Shown here piece after piece: positions 46,102 to 54,688 of a stretch of DNA of 64,000 nt. Each line of letters begins with the position of its first letter. Position 1 is the stretch's first letter. The position numbers and the translations under genes were made by a program. The notes beneath the pieces were generated by a model. That model made no database searches. It saw only the letters and a program-made list of their open reading frames with translations, and was not told the origin of the DNA. Source of the DNA: an uncultured Dokdonia sp. (GTDB taxonomy: Bacteria; Bacteroidota; Bacteroidia; Flavobacteriales; Flavobacteriaceae); assembly GCF_947496725.1 (NCBI RefSeq), contig NZ_CANMDS010000005.1:270297-334296 (forward strand). Direction: 5' to 3'.

Positions 46102-48579
46102 TTATTTAGGGTCAAGTATTAAATTGATACGCTCTACAAGATCTTCTGTGTGAATGCGACTCATACGATCACGCAGTCTGCTGTTTTGTAAATCACGTTT
46201 AAGATCTTTAAGCTCTGCACGTACTACGGCTCTAATGTCACTCTGGCTTACATCAATAGAAGTTCTAGTGCTAAAACGGCTAGAAGCTCCTTGCTCTCTA
46301 GTCATTAAGTATGCTAGACGCTCTACATATGCACGCTGTAAGTTACGGCGGTAGATGTCTATGGTGCTTCTTGACTTTAACTCACTAAAGAGGCCATCAC
46401 GAGTATCTTCCATCATATCCATAAAGGTATATGCACTGTTGCCATTAAGAGTTTCGTTCTCTAGCATACGTCCCATTCTTCCAAAATCTAGAAGGTTGTT
46501 AAGCGTTCTAGTCTGGAAACGTCTTATACGTTCTACACTACCTGCATTTTCTATTTTATCAAAAATGTTTGTGTCTAGTAACCACTCTGGTGTCTCAAAA
46601 AGATTTTTTTGTAAGAAGGTAAGTGCTTCTTTTTGTTCCTCTTTAGGTACGTGTGTATATACAGCTCCATCTTGATCATACGTTTTATACATCTCATACA
46701 CACCACCTACATTTGCGGCAACGTGACCCATATAGCGGTTATACTGAGAGAGTACTTGACCATACATTTTATCTAGCTCATCATAGTTTTGGCCCTCTTC
46801 TGCAGTCCAAGTGATAAGGTTAGGTACAATACGTTTAAGGTTTGCAATACCATAAGCACTTGCTTTCATAGCATCATCACCTAGATCTTCTGTTTGAGAG
46901 CTAGGATCTATGACTCCAAACTGCTGTCTCCCAAAACGGTACATAGGGTCTCCAGCGTGCTCTAGTATCCAGCTGTCTAAGGTTTTCTTTTCATCTTCTG
47001 CACTTTTTGCCTCAAGTATAGGGCGGTATCCCCACTTAATAGCATACTTGTCGTAGATACCTATGTTAGGCATCAAGGCTACATCACCATCACCTGGTTG
47101 TGCGATATAGTTAAAACGAGCATAATCCATAATAGAAGGTGCTGTTCCATACTTTTTTGTAAACTCAGGATTACGTAAATCATCTACAGCATATGCTACA
47201 CTACTTCCCATATTGTGAGGAAGACCTAGTGTGTGACCTACCTCGTGAGAACTCACAAAACGAATTAATCGTCCCATAATCGCATCTTTAAACTCGTTAG
47301 ATCTTGCTTCTGGATTAATCGCTGCTGTCTGTACAAAGTACCAGTTATGTAATAAGGTCATAACATTATGGTACCAGTTTATATCACTTTCTAAAATTTC
47401 TCCAGATCTAGGATCACTCACGTGAGGTCCATTTGCATTAGGAATAGGAGACGCAAGGTAGCGCACTACACTATAACGTACATCTTCTGGGCTCCAGTCT
47501 GGATCTTCTTCTACAGAAGGAGGATCTGCCGCGATTATGGCATTTTTAAATCCAGCAGCTTCAAAAGCTACTTGCCAGTCTTCTATACCTTGTTTGATAT
47601 ATGGCACCCATTTTTTTGGTGTTGCTCTATCTATATAATAAACGATTTGCTTTTTAGGCTCAACAAGCTCACCTCTTTTAAAGGCTGCCATATCTTCGTC
47701 CTTAACTTCTAGTCTCCATCTGTCTAAGTAACGTATGGTCTTACTTTTTTGTAAGTCTAGACCGTAATCTGTTTGCCCGCGGCCAAACCACCCTACACGC
47801 TCATCAAACATACGGCGTTGCATAGGTACTTCTGGTAATAAAATCATAGAGTTACTCATCATAAGTGAGAGTGTACCCGTAGCATTATTAGACGGTAATG
47901 CACTACCGCTGTATGTTTTTACGGTACGTACTTCTATGTTTTGCGGGTAACTTCTTATTGTATCTATGTAAGAGCGCTTTGCATCTAGCTTAGAAACCTT
48001 AAGACTTTTGCGACGTCTCTGTGGTAAACCTAGCGGTTTAACATCTGTTTCAAATAAAGGGCTCGCGTCTATCACAATATTCTTATTGCCAGAAACAGAA
48101 TCCTTCTTATATGCCTTTACATCAAAAGCATACAGCACTGGCTCAAAATTACTGTTCTTTACAGCCTCAGAAATAGGAAGTGAGTCTGCGGCATAAATTT
48201 GATGTGACACCACACGTAGTAACACTTTTTTATCTTTTACTTCCCATCGTAGTACAGAGGTGTTTTGTTTTCCTCCCCCAAAGCCAAGTCCTGTGGCAGT
48301 CTTTGCAATACGAGTGACCATAAGCATCTCGCGACCCATCAATGTGTCTGGAATCTCATAAAAGTACTTGCCGTCTAGTTTATGTACGGTAAAGAGACCT
48401 TCGTCTGTTTTTGCTTCTTTTGTGATTACTTTGCCATAAGGTTTTATGGCACCTTTCTTGTCTTTTTTTGCAGATTTTGAGGCACTTGCCTTACTGGCAA
48501 CTTTAGATTGTGATGCGCCACAACTCGCAATTGTAATAGCTAGTAGTGTAGCAATTACGTAGGATAATTTTCTATTCAT
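46102..48579 (-). CDS. Zinc-dependent metalloprotease lipoprotein (DUF5117/DUF5118)
   Basis: This 825-residue protein has a lipoprotein signal (IASC, Cys20). The N-terminal DUF5118/DUF5117 region includes KTDEGLFTVHKLDGKYFYEI-like text at about residues 56-80. The metzincin-type zinc site HEVGHTLGLPHN is near residue 446, with a downstream Met-turn candidate SIMDYARF. The C-terminal half is helical. It belongs to a large Bacteroidota family of surface or periplasmic proteases; the substrate is unknown. Confidence 0.92.
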   Translation of the reverse strand: MNRKLSYVIATLLAITIASCGASQSKVASKASASKSAKKDKKGAIKPYGKVITKEAKTDEGLFTVHKLDGKYFYEIPDTLMGREMLMVTRIAKTATGLGFGGGKQNTSVLRWEVKDKKVLLRVVSHQIYAADSLPISEAVKNSNFEPVLYAFDVKAYKKDSVSGNKNIVIDASPLFETDVKPLGLPQRRRKSLKVSKLDAKRSYIDTIRSYPQNIEVRTVKTYSGSALPSNNATGTLSLMMSNSMILLPEVPMQRRMFDERVGWFGRGQTDYGLDLQKSKTIRYLDRWRLEVKDEDMAAFKRGELVEPKKQIVYYIDRATPKKWVPYIKQGIEDWQVAFEAAGFKNAIIAADPPSVEEDPDWSPEDVRYSVVRYLASPIPNANGPHVSDPRSGEILESDINWYHNVMTLLHNWYFVQTAAINPEARSNEFKDAIMGRLIRFVSSHEVGHTLGLPHNMGSSVAYAVDDLRNPEFTKKYGTAPSIMDYARFNYIAQPGDGDVALMPNIGIYDKYAIKWGYRPILEAKSAEDEKKTLDSWILEHAGDPMYRFGRQQFGVIDPSSQTEDLGDDAMKASAYGIANLKRIVPNLITWTAEEGQNYDELDKMYGQVLSQYNRYMGHVAANVGGVYEMYKTYDQDGAVYTHVPKEEQKEALTFLQKNLFETPEWLLDTNIFDKIENAGSVERIRRFQTRTLNNLLDFGRMGRMLENETLNGNSAYTFMDMMEDTRDGLFSELKSRSTIDIYRRNLQRAYVERLAYLMTREQGASSRFSTRTSIDVSQSDIRAVVRAELKDLKRDLQNSRLRDRMSRIHTEDLVERINLILDPK

Positions 48580-48642
48580 TCAATTGGATGTTTTACAAGG
48601 GTAAAAGGTACTGCCCAGAACCCGCCTATCTTGTTAAGAAAA

Positions 48643-50115
48643 TCATAACAAGTGAAGGGTAGTGTCATAAAGTGGTGTATTGTCAAGCTTAGATTTTATC
48701 CAGGCAAAAAAGCTCACCATAAAGATGTCTTCTTCTTTAAGGGTGGAGGTGGTAAAGTTATTTTTTACGCTTTCGCGAAAGCGGTCTTCATCTATCACAA
48801 GAGGATTATTATGCATAGCTGTGTAAACTGCAATAAAAGAATGTAACCTCGCCTCAGAGCGAATAATAGATTTATGCTTGCGCTTAAAACTTCTCAAAGT
48901 AGCGTGCGCCAGATCTACATACTCTAGTTCATAATAAATAATAAGGGTGAGAAGATCTCTTTTTATTAACCAGTCTTTGCCTAATTGCGTCTCATACCAT
49001 TGGTCTGAGTGTTTTAATTTATTAAGCTGGCCTAAGGCTTCTTTAAATAAACCTTGCTGGGTGAGAAAAACAACAAGCGCTAGTCTGGTGTCTGGGTGGG
49101 ATTTTCCTTTAGTATTTTTTATGTATTCTTCTAAAGAGGTGATGGCGGTTGTATAACTGCCACTATAATTCATAACAAAACTGTGTATGAGTAAGTAGCT
49201 TTCGCGAAAGCGGGATTCCCATTTTCTTCTATCTGCACCTATTTGCTCGTCCATAAGCTTGAGATATGACTGAGCCTGTGTAAAATCACGCACTCTAAAA
49301 TGTGCATTTGCCATAAAATAGAGGACCTGTATATGGTAAAAACGATGCTTTGCAGCAACGTGATCCTTCTGCTCTATAAGTTTATAAACCTTTGTTATAA
49401 AAGGTAATGCCTTGCTAAAGTTATGATCTAGATGTGCTGCTGTATTAATAATCTCAAGGAGTTGATAAAGGGATTTGTAGGTAAGATCTTTTTGTATGTC
49501 TATTTTAAAATCTGCTAGAATTTGTTCTATAGTTTCTTGTACGCCTTGTTGTAATAGGGCTGTGTTAAACTGGACGGTTCTCTTAATGTGAGCATATGCC
49601 ATATTGAGCCTTTCTTGCTGTAAAAAGAGCTTGTGACACCGCTGTGCCGCTGCCACAAGCTCAGGTAGATCTTGCTCAGGGTGAAGGTGGCTGTATTGTA
49701 TTTGTGTATGATATGCCTCGACTAGTGCTGTGTAGAGGTCTAGTTGTTTTGCTCTTTTAATAGCTTTTTTGAGTAGTTTATGGGCAGGGTCAATCTGGTC
49801 TTGCTCATAAAGTATACGTGCTGTAAGTATCCACTTAAAGATGGTCATATCTTCTGAGGTTTCTGTCTCAAAACTGCGTGTAGCAATAAAATCTATGAGT
49901 GAGTCTTGCAGTCGCTTTGATAATGCGTGATAGGCATTTCTGTTTGACGAGCCATATAATGTGGTGATGATATCATTTACAGGTACTCCTTTACGCAAGA
50001 GAATATAGAGTTCTGTGTTTTTTGTGTCCTTTCTTTTATTTCTGGAGCGTATGTATTGTATAAAAAGATCACTTTCTTCTTTAGAAAAACTAGTAATAAT
50101 AGAAAATAATGACAT
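48643..50115 (-). CDS. Helical-repeat (TPR-like) protein, unknown
   Basis: From ATG 50115 (MSLFSIITSFSKEESD) the protein has 490 residues of nearly continuous helix pairs with TPR-like spacing, such as HRFYHIQVLYFMANAHFRVRDFTQAQSYLKLM-type text around residue 260. No catalytic motif, signal peptide or membrane helix is visible, so it is likely a cytoplasmic scaffold. The longer frame upstream is AT-rich leader DNA. It is the only gene here with two exact palindrome copies, both read as RFRES. It is divergent from the YiaAB gene. Confidence 0.75.
   Translation of the reverse strand: MSLFSIITSFSKEESDLFIQYIRSRNKRKDTKNTELYILLRKGVPVNDIITTLYGSSNRNAYHALSKRLQDSLIDFIATRSFETETSEDMTIFKWILTARILYEQDQIDPAHKLLKKAIKRAKQLDLYTALVEAYHTQIQYSHLHPEQDLPELVAAAQRCHKLFLQQERLNMAYAHIKRTVQFNTALLQQGVQETIEQILADFKIDIQKDLTYKSLYQLLEIINTAAHLDHNFSKALPFITKVYKLIEQKDHVAAKHRFYHIQVLYFMANAHFRVRDFTQAQSYLKLMDEQIGADRRKWESRFRESYLLIHSFVMNYSGSYTTAITSLEEYIKNTKGKSHPDTRLALVVFLTQQGLFKEALGQLNKLKHSDQWYETQLGKDWLIKRDLLTLIIYYELEYVDLAHATLRSFKRKHKSIIRSEARLHSFIAVYTAMHNNPLVIDEDRFRESVKNNFTTSTLKEEDIFMVSFFAWIKSKLDNTPLYDTTLHLL
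48769..48782. repeat. Palindrome copy 20 (exact), in the helical-repeat gene
   Basis: Read as RFRES near the C-terminus. Confidence 0.97.
49198..49211. repeat. Palindrome copy 21 (exact), in the helical-repeat gene
   Basis: Read as RFRES; only 429 bases from copy 20. Confidence 0.97.
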
Positions 50116-50268
50116 TTTATATCGTAAGTTATATGTGTATAAAAGCTTATTTTGATTGTATAAATATAATATTAGTATATTATATATCGTAAGTAATAAT
50201 GAAATTATTGATTTTTTGATGTGAGGTTGGGTTGCATCTTTGACCTCGTTAAACAACAACAAAACATT

Positions 50269-50730
50269 ATGGAAAATCAATTTGAAACACCAGTAACTGA
50301 GAAGAAAGTAAAAGAAAAACCTTCATTTTCAAATAAGCCTACCGGCGCTTTTATAAGTGCATCTTGGAGTGCCTTATTTGTTGGGATGATATCGTTTTGT
50401 GTAGGTTTATGGAACGCAGATATGTATCTCAATGAAAAAGGATATTATTTTACAATTTTACTCTTTGGTCTTTTTGCAGTAGTCTCTGTGCAAAAAAGTG
50501 TACGCGATAGGCTAGAGGGAGTACCTGTTACAGACATTTATTATGGCATAAGTTGGTTTGTGACCATTATTTCAATCTTATTACTCGTAGTAGGTTTATG
50601 GAACGCAGATCTAGAGTTAAGTGAAAAAGGTTTTTACGGGATGTCATTTACACTAAGTCTCTTTGCTGCTATTGCAGTTCAAAAAAACACGAGAGATGTA
50701 AAATTTATAGATAATCAAGAAGATAAGTAA
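50269..50730 (+). CDS. YiaA/YiaB two-helix-repeat inner membrane protein
   Basis: This 153-residue protein starts at ATG 50269. It has two copies of the YiaAB unit, each a pair of membrane helices with the shared words VGLWNAD, EKGYYF or EKGFYG, and VQKSVRD or VQKNTRD. The repeats run about residues 27-80 and 95-145. It is an inner-membrane protein of unknown function. The transcript ends in a perfect 14-bp hairpin. Confidence 0.93.
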   Translation: MENQFETPVTEKKVKEKPSFSNKPTGAFISASWSALFVGMISFCVGLWNADMYLNEKGYYFTILLFGLFAVVSVQKSVRDRLEGVPVTDIYYGISWFVTIISILLLVVGLWNADLELSEKGFYGMSFTLSLFAAIAVQKNTRDVKFIDNQEDK

Positions 50731-50762
50731 CAAAATGCGGTGCTCTAGAGCACCGCATTTTG
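50731..50762. terminator. Bidirectional terminator
   Basis: Perfect stem CAAAATGCGGTGCT / AGCACCGCATTTTG with loop CTAG directly after the YiaAB stop. It is also suitably placed for the convergent DUF393 gene. Confidence 0.88.
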
Positions 50763-50803
50763 TTGTTTGATAACCCGATGCTCCCTAGGGAGTGTTGGGT
50801 TTA

Positions 50804-51190
50804 TTATTTAAAATTAATAGTACAAGAGGAAGATGTACCAAACCATCGTACCCTATTACGAGAAGCCGTACGGTATACAAAGTCTCTAAGCATTCTAGGT
50901 ATAAAAGCGAGTAAGGCGGCAACACGCTGCCACTTTGGTATTTTTGATACAATCTTTAAAAACCCATCAGAGTGTGTGTGCAATACATTATTATCTATAA
51001 GAATTACCGTGTCTAGACTATCTGTAGGTCTGTTGTTATCTCTCAAAATATGTTGACCTCTGGGAGATTGATACGCTACAAATTCAAAGAGATCTGCTGG
51101 AGCAAATTTTAATAACCACCCCACAACGCCATTGCAAAGGTTACACTCTCCGTCAAAAATTATAAGGCTCTTAGTAGTTGGACTCTTCAT
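50804..51190 (-). CDS. DCC/DUF393-family thiol oxidoreductase
   Basis: This 128-residue protein has the N-terminal FDGECNLCNG (CxxC at residues 16-19), the DCC-family hallmark, and FVAYQSPRGQ further on. The fold is thioredoxin-like and predicted to act as a disulfide oxidoreductase; partners are unknown. The C-terminal part contains a hydrophobic stretch near IPKWQRVAALLAFIP. The gene is a single-gene unit. Confidence 0.92.
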   Translation of the reverse strand: MKSPTTKSLIIFDGECNLCNGVVGWLLKFAPADLFEFVAYQSPRGQHILRDNNRPTDSLDTVILIDNNVLHTHSDGFLKIVSKIPKWQRVAALLAFIPRMLRDFVYRTASRNRVRWFGTSSSCTINFK

Positions 51191-51297
51191 AGTAAATCAA
51201 TTTTGTAATTAACCAATGAGTCGAAAAAAAATAGTAAACTTTTCAAAAACAGTTTTTTAAGAGTAGGTTTCTATTTTTTAATGAGTAGCTTGGTCTT

Positions 51298-52101
51298 ATG
51301 ATTTTTGAGCCACATATAGCAGAGGTAAAAAAGCACATAGACCATTACTGGATTGTAAAAGATGCTGCGCTCTTGTCTATGGGAAGCCCCACAATGTATG
51401 CATACCCTGGCATTACTCCAGATATGATTATTGTGCTAGATGGTCATTACACAATGAGCTATATGGGGAAAACTTATACATCTAATAGAAGTAAGCTGTA
51501 TAGCTTTATTCATAAGGAAGTGGTTGTAGATCTCTCGCATCTCAAAAGCTGTATCATCATAAAATTTAAAAGCAGGGGACTGTCTTCGCTCAAACCATTT
51601 TTAGATCTCAAGACAGAAGCCATTATGAAAGACAGTGTCGCCTTTGCTGATGATGTTTTTGGGATGGATGTCGAGCTACTTAAGATTCATCTACTCACAT
51701 TATCACCCTCAGAAATTGCAAGCGAATTAGATCAATGGTTTGCAGAGAGGTATAAAAAGGAGCGAGAAGGTTTTGTAGTAGCAATGGCACAAGAAGTGAG
51801 CGCTAGTTGTGATATACAAACTATTATAAAGGCTACAAATTACTCATATTCTACACTAGAGCGTCACTTCAAGAGAGATACAGGTCTCACTCCAAAAAAG
51901 TTTCAATCACTCCAGCGATATAAAAAAGCCATACGAGAGTTATATGTCACTCGTAATAGCGACTGGCAGCATTATGTAGTAAAGTATGGATATTACGATC
52001 AGAGTCATTTTATTAAAGAGATAAAAAGATATACAAATCATACACCGTCGCAACTCCTAAAGACACCATCTTTTATAGAAGTAAGGCCTAACTATTTTTG
52101 A
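51298..52101 (+). CDS. AraC-family transcriptional regulator
   Basis: This 267-residue protein has an N-terminal beta-rich sensing domain of DUF6597 type (about residues 1-110). Its C-terminal double helix-turn-helix AraC domain is at about 165-260, with YSTLERHFKRDTGLTPKKFQ and YYDQSHFIKEIKRYTNHTPSQ. It lies just upstream of a serine hydrolase on the same strand, which may be a target. A palindrome copy lies in the gap between them. Confidence 0.93.
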   Translation: MIFEPHIAEVKKHIDHYWIVKDAALLSMGSPTMYAYPGITPDMIIVLDGHYTMSYMGKTYTSNRSKLYSFIHKEVVVDLSHLKSCIIIKFKSRGLSSLKPFLDLKTEAIMKDSVAFADDVFGMDVELLKIHLLTLSPSEIASELDQWFAERYKKEREGFVVAMAQEVSASCDIQTIIKATNYSYSTLERHFKRDTGLTPKKFQSLQRYKKAIRELYVTRNSDWQHYVVKYGYYDQSHFIKEIKRYTNHTPSQLLKTPSFIEVRPNYF

Positions 52102-52119
52102 CGAAAATTTACAATGACC

Positions 52120-52133
52120 GCTTTCGCGAAAGC
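52120..52133. repeat. Palindrome copy 22 (exact), intergenic
   Basis: Between the AraC regulator and serine hydrolase genes, immediately before a TAATCTTTG promoter-like box. Confidence 0.97.
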
Positions 52134-52158
52134 GTAATCTTTGTAAAAAATAACACGA

Positions 52159-53322
52159 ATGAAATATATCCCATACCTAATTGCACTTTGTTTTATAACC
52201 CTAAGCTGTAACAGTACACAAGAGGTAAACTATACTCAAGATACTGATAAGCAGCTGCAATTTTTTCTAGATGACACTTTTACTGATACAAAGCAAGATG
52301 TAACCGGTGTCTCATTATCTGTAATTGCCCCTTTTGCCGAAATAGATTTTTCTGGAGCGGCTGGATATGATAGTATAGATAAGGATGCGTTGTTAAAGGC
52401 AAATCAGCCTTTTAGGATAGCGAGTGTGACTAAGGTATTTGTAGCCGTGGCTATATTACGTCTGTATGAGCAAGGAGAAGTATCGCTAGAAGATGCTATC
52501 TCAAAATATATCTCTGAGGAGCATATCGCATTACTTAAAAAGGGGGGTTATGACCCAGATAAAATAACTATACGCCACTGTCTAGGTCATACAAGTGGTT
52601 TATATGATTATGCAGAGGGAGGACCAGAATATATAGAAGCCGCCTCAAAAACTCCAAACAAAATATGGAGCCGTACAGAGCAAATACAATTTGCAATAGA
52701 TAATGGGAGTCCTTATGCTGCTCCCGGAGAAGAAAATAATTATAGCGATACAGGTTATATCTTACTTGGCGAAATCATAGAGCGCACAACTAAGCTCGAT
52801 CTTGCGGCTGCACTTAGGTCATTACTTAAGTTTGACGAGCTAGGTATGACGTCTACCTATTTACAAAGTCTAGAAGAACCTACGCAAGAGTTACCACAAG
52901 AAGTGCATCGCTATGTAGGTAGTCTTGATGCTACAAAGTGGCATAATTCTGTAGATTTATATGGAGGAGGTGGTCTGGTTTCTACTACAAGAGATTTAAG
53001 TGTATTTCTTCAAGCGGTTTTTAATAATCGTGTTTTTGAAAATAAAAATACCTTAGACACAATGCTATTACTAGATGGCAAGTATGATGAAGGAAATATC
53101 CCTAAGCAGCGTCTAGGTTTTGATAGCTATTACAGTAAAAAACTAGACGTGGAGACCTATTTGCATTCTGGTTTTTGGGGAACGCTGTTTGTTTATATCC
53201 CCAGTTTTAATGCTAGTATAGCAATAAATAATACACAAGATGGTGATGTAGATGGTGATGTGTTAACAAACGTAATTTATTACCTGCAATGGCTAGATAA
53301 ACAACCCAGTGGTAAAATGTAA
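52159..53322 (+). CDS. Serine hydrolase lipoprotein, class C beta-lactamase/penicillin-binding-like
   Basis: This 387-residue lipoprotein has lipobox ITLSC (about Cys17). The catalytic SxxK is SVTK near residue 89. The second motif is YSD rather than YSN or YAN, in NNYSDTGYILLGEI. The third is HSG in YLHSGFWGT. These proteins act as esterases or D,D-peptidases in the periplasm; beta-lactam hydrolysis cannot be inferred. It converges on the transglutaminase gene with a 5-base gap. Confidence 0.9.
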   Translation: MKYIPYLIALCFITLSCNSTQEVNYTQDTDKQLQFFLDDTFTDTKQDVTGVSLSVIAPFAEIDFSGAAGYDSIDKDALLKANQPFRIASVTKVFVAVAILRLYEQGEVSLEDAISKYISEEHIALLKKGGYDPDKITIRHCLGHTSGLYDYAEGGPEYIEAASKTPNKIWSRTEQIQFAIDNGSPYAAPGEENNYSDTGYILLGEIIERTTKLDLAAALRSLLKFDELGMTSTYLQSLEEPTQELPQEVHRYVGSLDATKWHNSVDLYGGGGLVSTTRDLSVFLQAVFNNRVFENKNTLDTMLLLDGKYDEGNIPKQRLGFDSYYSKKLDVETYLHSGFWGTLFVYIPSFNASIAINNTQDGDVDGDVLTNVIYYLQWLDKQPSGKM

Positions 53323-53327
53323 TGTCA

Positions 53328-53996
53328 TTATTGCATTACAAGTAAGTCGTTCCATTGTTCATTAGTAGCGTGATGCTTTTTTAAAAACTCCTCTGGTTCC
53401 ATTAAAAAGTAGCTAGGGTCAAAGTCGTAAATAAAAAGCTGGCTTTTTACATCAGTATATCCACTAGACCAGGTAGCATCGCATACATACCATTTCCCGT
53501 TAAGTCGTACGCTATTCCACGCGTGATTTGCAATAAGTTTCCCATTTGATTTAAAAGTACTTGTAGGGTCATATCCATTTATGACCTCACAAGTAATTCC
53601 AGATAATAGGGCAAGCTTTTTAATTAGATAGGCATATCCCGTACACAGGGTTTCCTTATCATTAACTAACGTCGTAAGAACTTCTTGCTTAAATAAAGAA
53701 CGCTTGGCATCTGAGTAACTTTTATCTAGATACATCTTCTTGCTCTTGCGTGTAAGTGCATCATTGCCTTTTATATTATGAGTAACCCAGTAATAGATTG
53801 CTCTAAATTTTTCAACATCTGTAGTAAGCGTTAAGGTGAGTTTGTGGCTTAATAGTGGGAGATTATATAATTCTTCACCTTCAAGAAGTGATGCCTTATA
53901 ATCGGCAGTTGTAAAGTCAATGTGTGCAAAGTCTGAGCGCTGTGCACTTGTCACTGTTGTGAAGATGAAGAATATAAAGAACGTAAGCTTGTACAT
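53328..53996 (-). CDS. Transglutaminase-like domain protein, secreted
   Basis: This 222-residue protein has a signal peptide (about residues 1-18). The cysteine-protease-like triad is in ETLCTGYAYLIKKL (Cys), IANHAWNSV (His) and WYVCDATWSSG (Asp), the usual transglut_core order at about 115-185. It is possibly a periplasmic peptidase or cross-linking enzyme. It starts 4 bases after the upstream CarboxypepD_reg-like gene and is likely in one operon with it. Confidence 0.9.
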   Translation of the reverse strand: MYKLTFFIFFIFTTVTSAQRSDFAHIDFTTADYKASLLEGEELYNLPLLSHKLTLTLTTDVEKFRAIYYWVTHNIKGNDALTRKSKKMYLDKSYSDAKRSLFKQEVLTTLVNDKETLCTGYAYLIKKLALLSGITCEVINGYDPTSTFKSNGKLIANHAWNSVRLNGKWYVCDATWSSGYTDVKSQLFIYDFDPSYFLMEPEEFLKKHHATNEQWNDLLVMQ

Positions 53997-54000
53997 ATAG

Positions 54001-54411
54001 TTACATAGATTTAGGTATAGCTTTCTTTTGGGCAGGTGCAGTTCTCAAAGCTCCTACTATAACAATGGCTGTACCTTCTAAAAATGGTTCGATGTAGGTA
54101 GTGCCACGTTCAATTTTTACCTCCATATCTTCAAAAGCCATTGAGCTTACGATAAGAACATCATTATCCTTAAGCGGTTGCGGAAAGGTAAAAGCGCCAT
54201 CTTCATCTGCCATAACACCTATGTTTGTGCCTTTGAGAACGATTGCCGCTCCCGGTACAACGCTATTATGCGTTTTTACTACGCCAGATACCGTGCGCTC
54301 TACAGCTTGTGCTTGTGCCGTTTGAGATGTAAACACGAGGGCTAGCATCATACAGATAGTCGCAATGGCGCCTGTTACCTTCTTCTTTGTTGTGATGTGT
54401 TTTGTTTTCAT
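54001..54411 (-). CDS. Secreted carboxypeptidase-regulatory-like beta-sandwich protein
   Basis: This 136-residue protein has a signal peptide (cleavage likely after TAQAQA). One CarboxypepD_reg-like domain follows, with VSGVVKTHNSVVPGAAIVLKGTNIGVMAD-type text and DGAFTFP, as found at the N-terminus of SusC/TonB receptors. Here the domain stands alone. It precedes the transglutaminase gene by 4 bases. The role may be surface binding; this is not established. Confidence 0.85.
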   Translation of the reverse strand: MKTKHITTKKKVTGAIATICMMLALVFTSQTAQAQAVERTVSGVVKTHNSVVPGAAIVLKGTNIGVMADEDGAFTFPQPLKDNDVLIVSSMAFEDMEVKIERGTTYIEPFLEGTAIVIVGALRTAPAQKKAIPKSM

Positions 54412-54547
54412 AATAAATGTGTTTTTGTTTATATCAAAACTATGGGGAGATGCCCTTTCTTAAAATTATAAATGCGTAAATGCCAGTTATATGACTGTAA
54501 ACTGTCCTTTTCACTTAGGGAAGTATAATGCTGCTAGGTGTAAGTGC

Positions 54548-54561
54548 GCTTTCGCGAAAGC
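54548..54561. repeat. Palindrome copy 23 (exact), intergenic
   Basis: Between the CarboxypepD_reg-like gene and lysS. Confidence 0.97.
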
Positions 54562-54637
54562 GTAATAAATACCCATAAACTCATATAATGAAGATGTAGT
54601 TATCAACTATAACATTGAGCACATCACTAAAAATAAG

Positions 54638-54665
54638 AAAACCCCTGCCGATAGACAGAGGTTTT
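54638..54665 (-). terminator. Probable terminator of lysS
   Basis: AAAACCCCTG / CAGAGGTTTT stem with one mismatch, followed on the minus strand by TTTTCTTATTTTT, 24 bases after the lysS stop. Confidence 0.75.
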
Positions 54666-54688
54666 ATATAGTAAGAAAGGCGGTTGCC

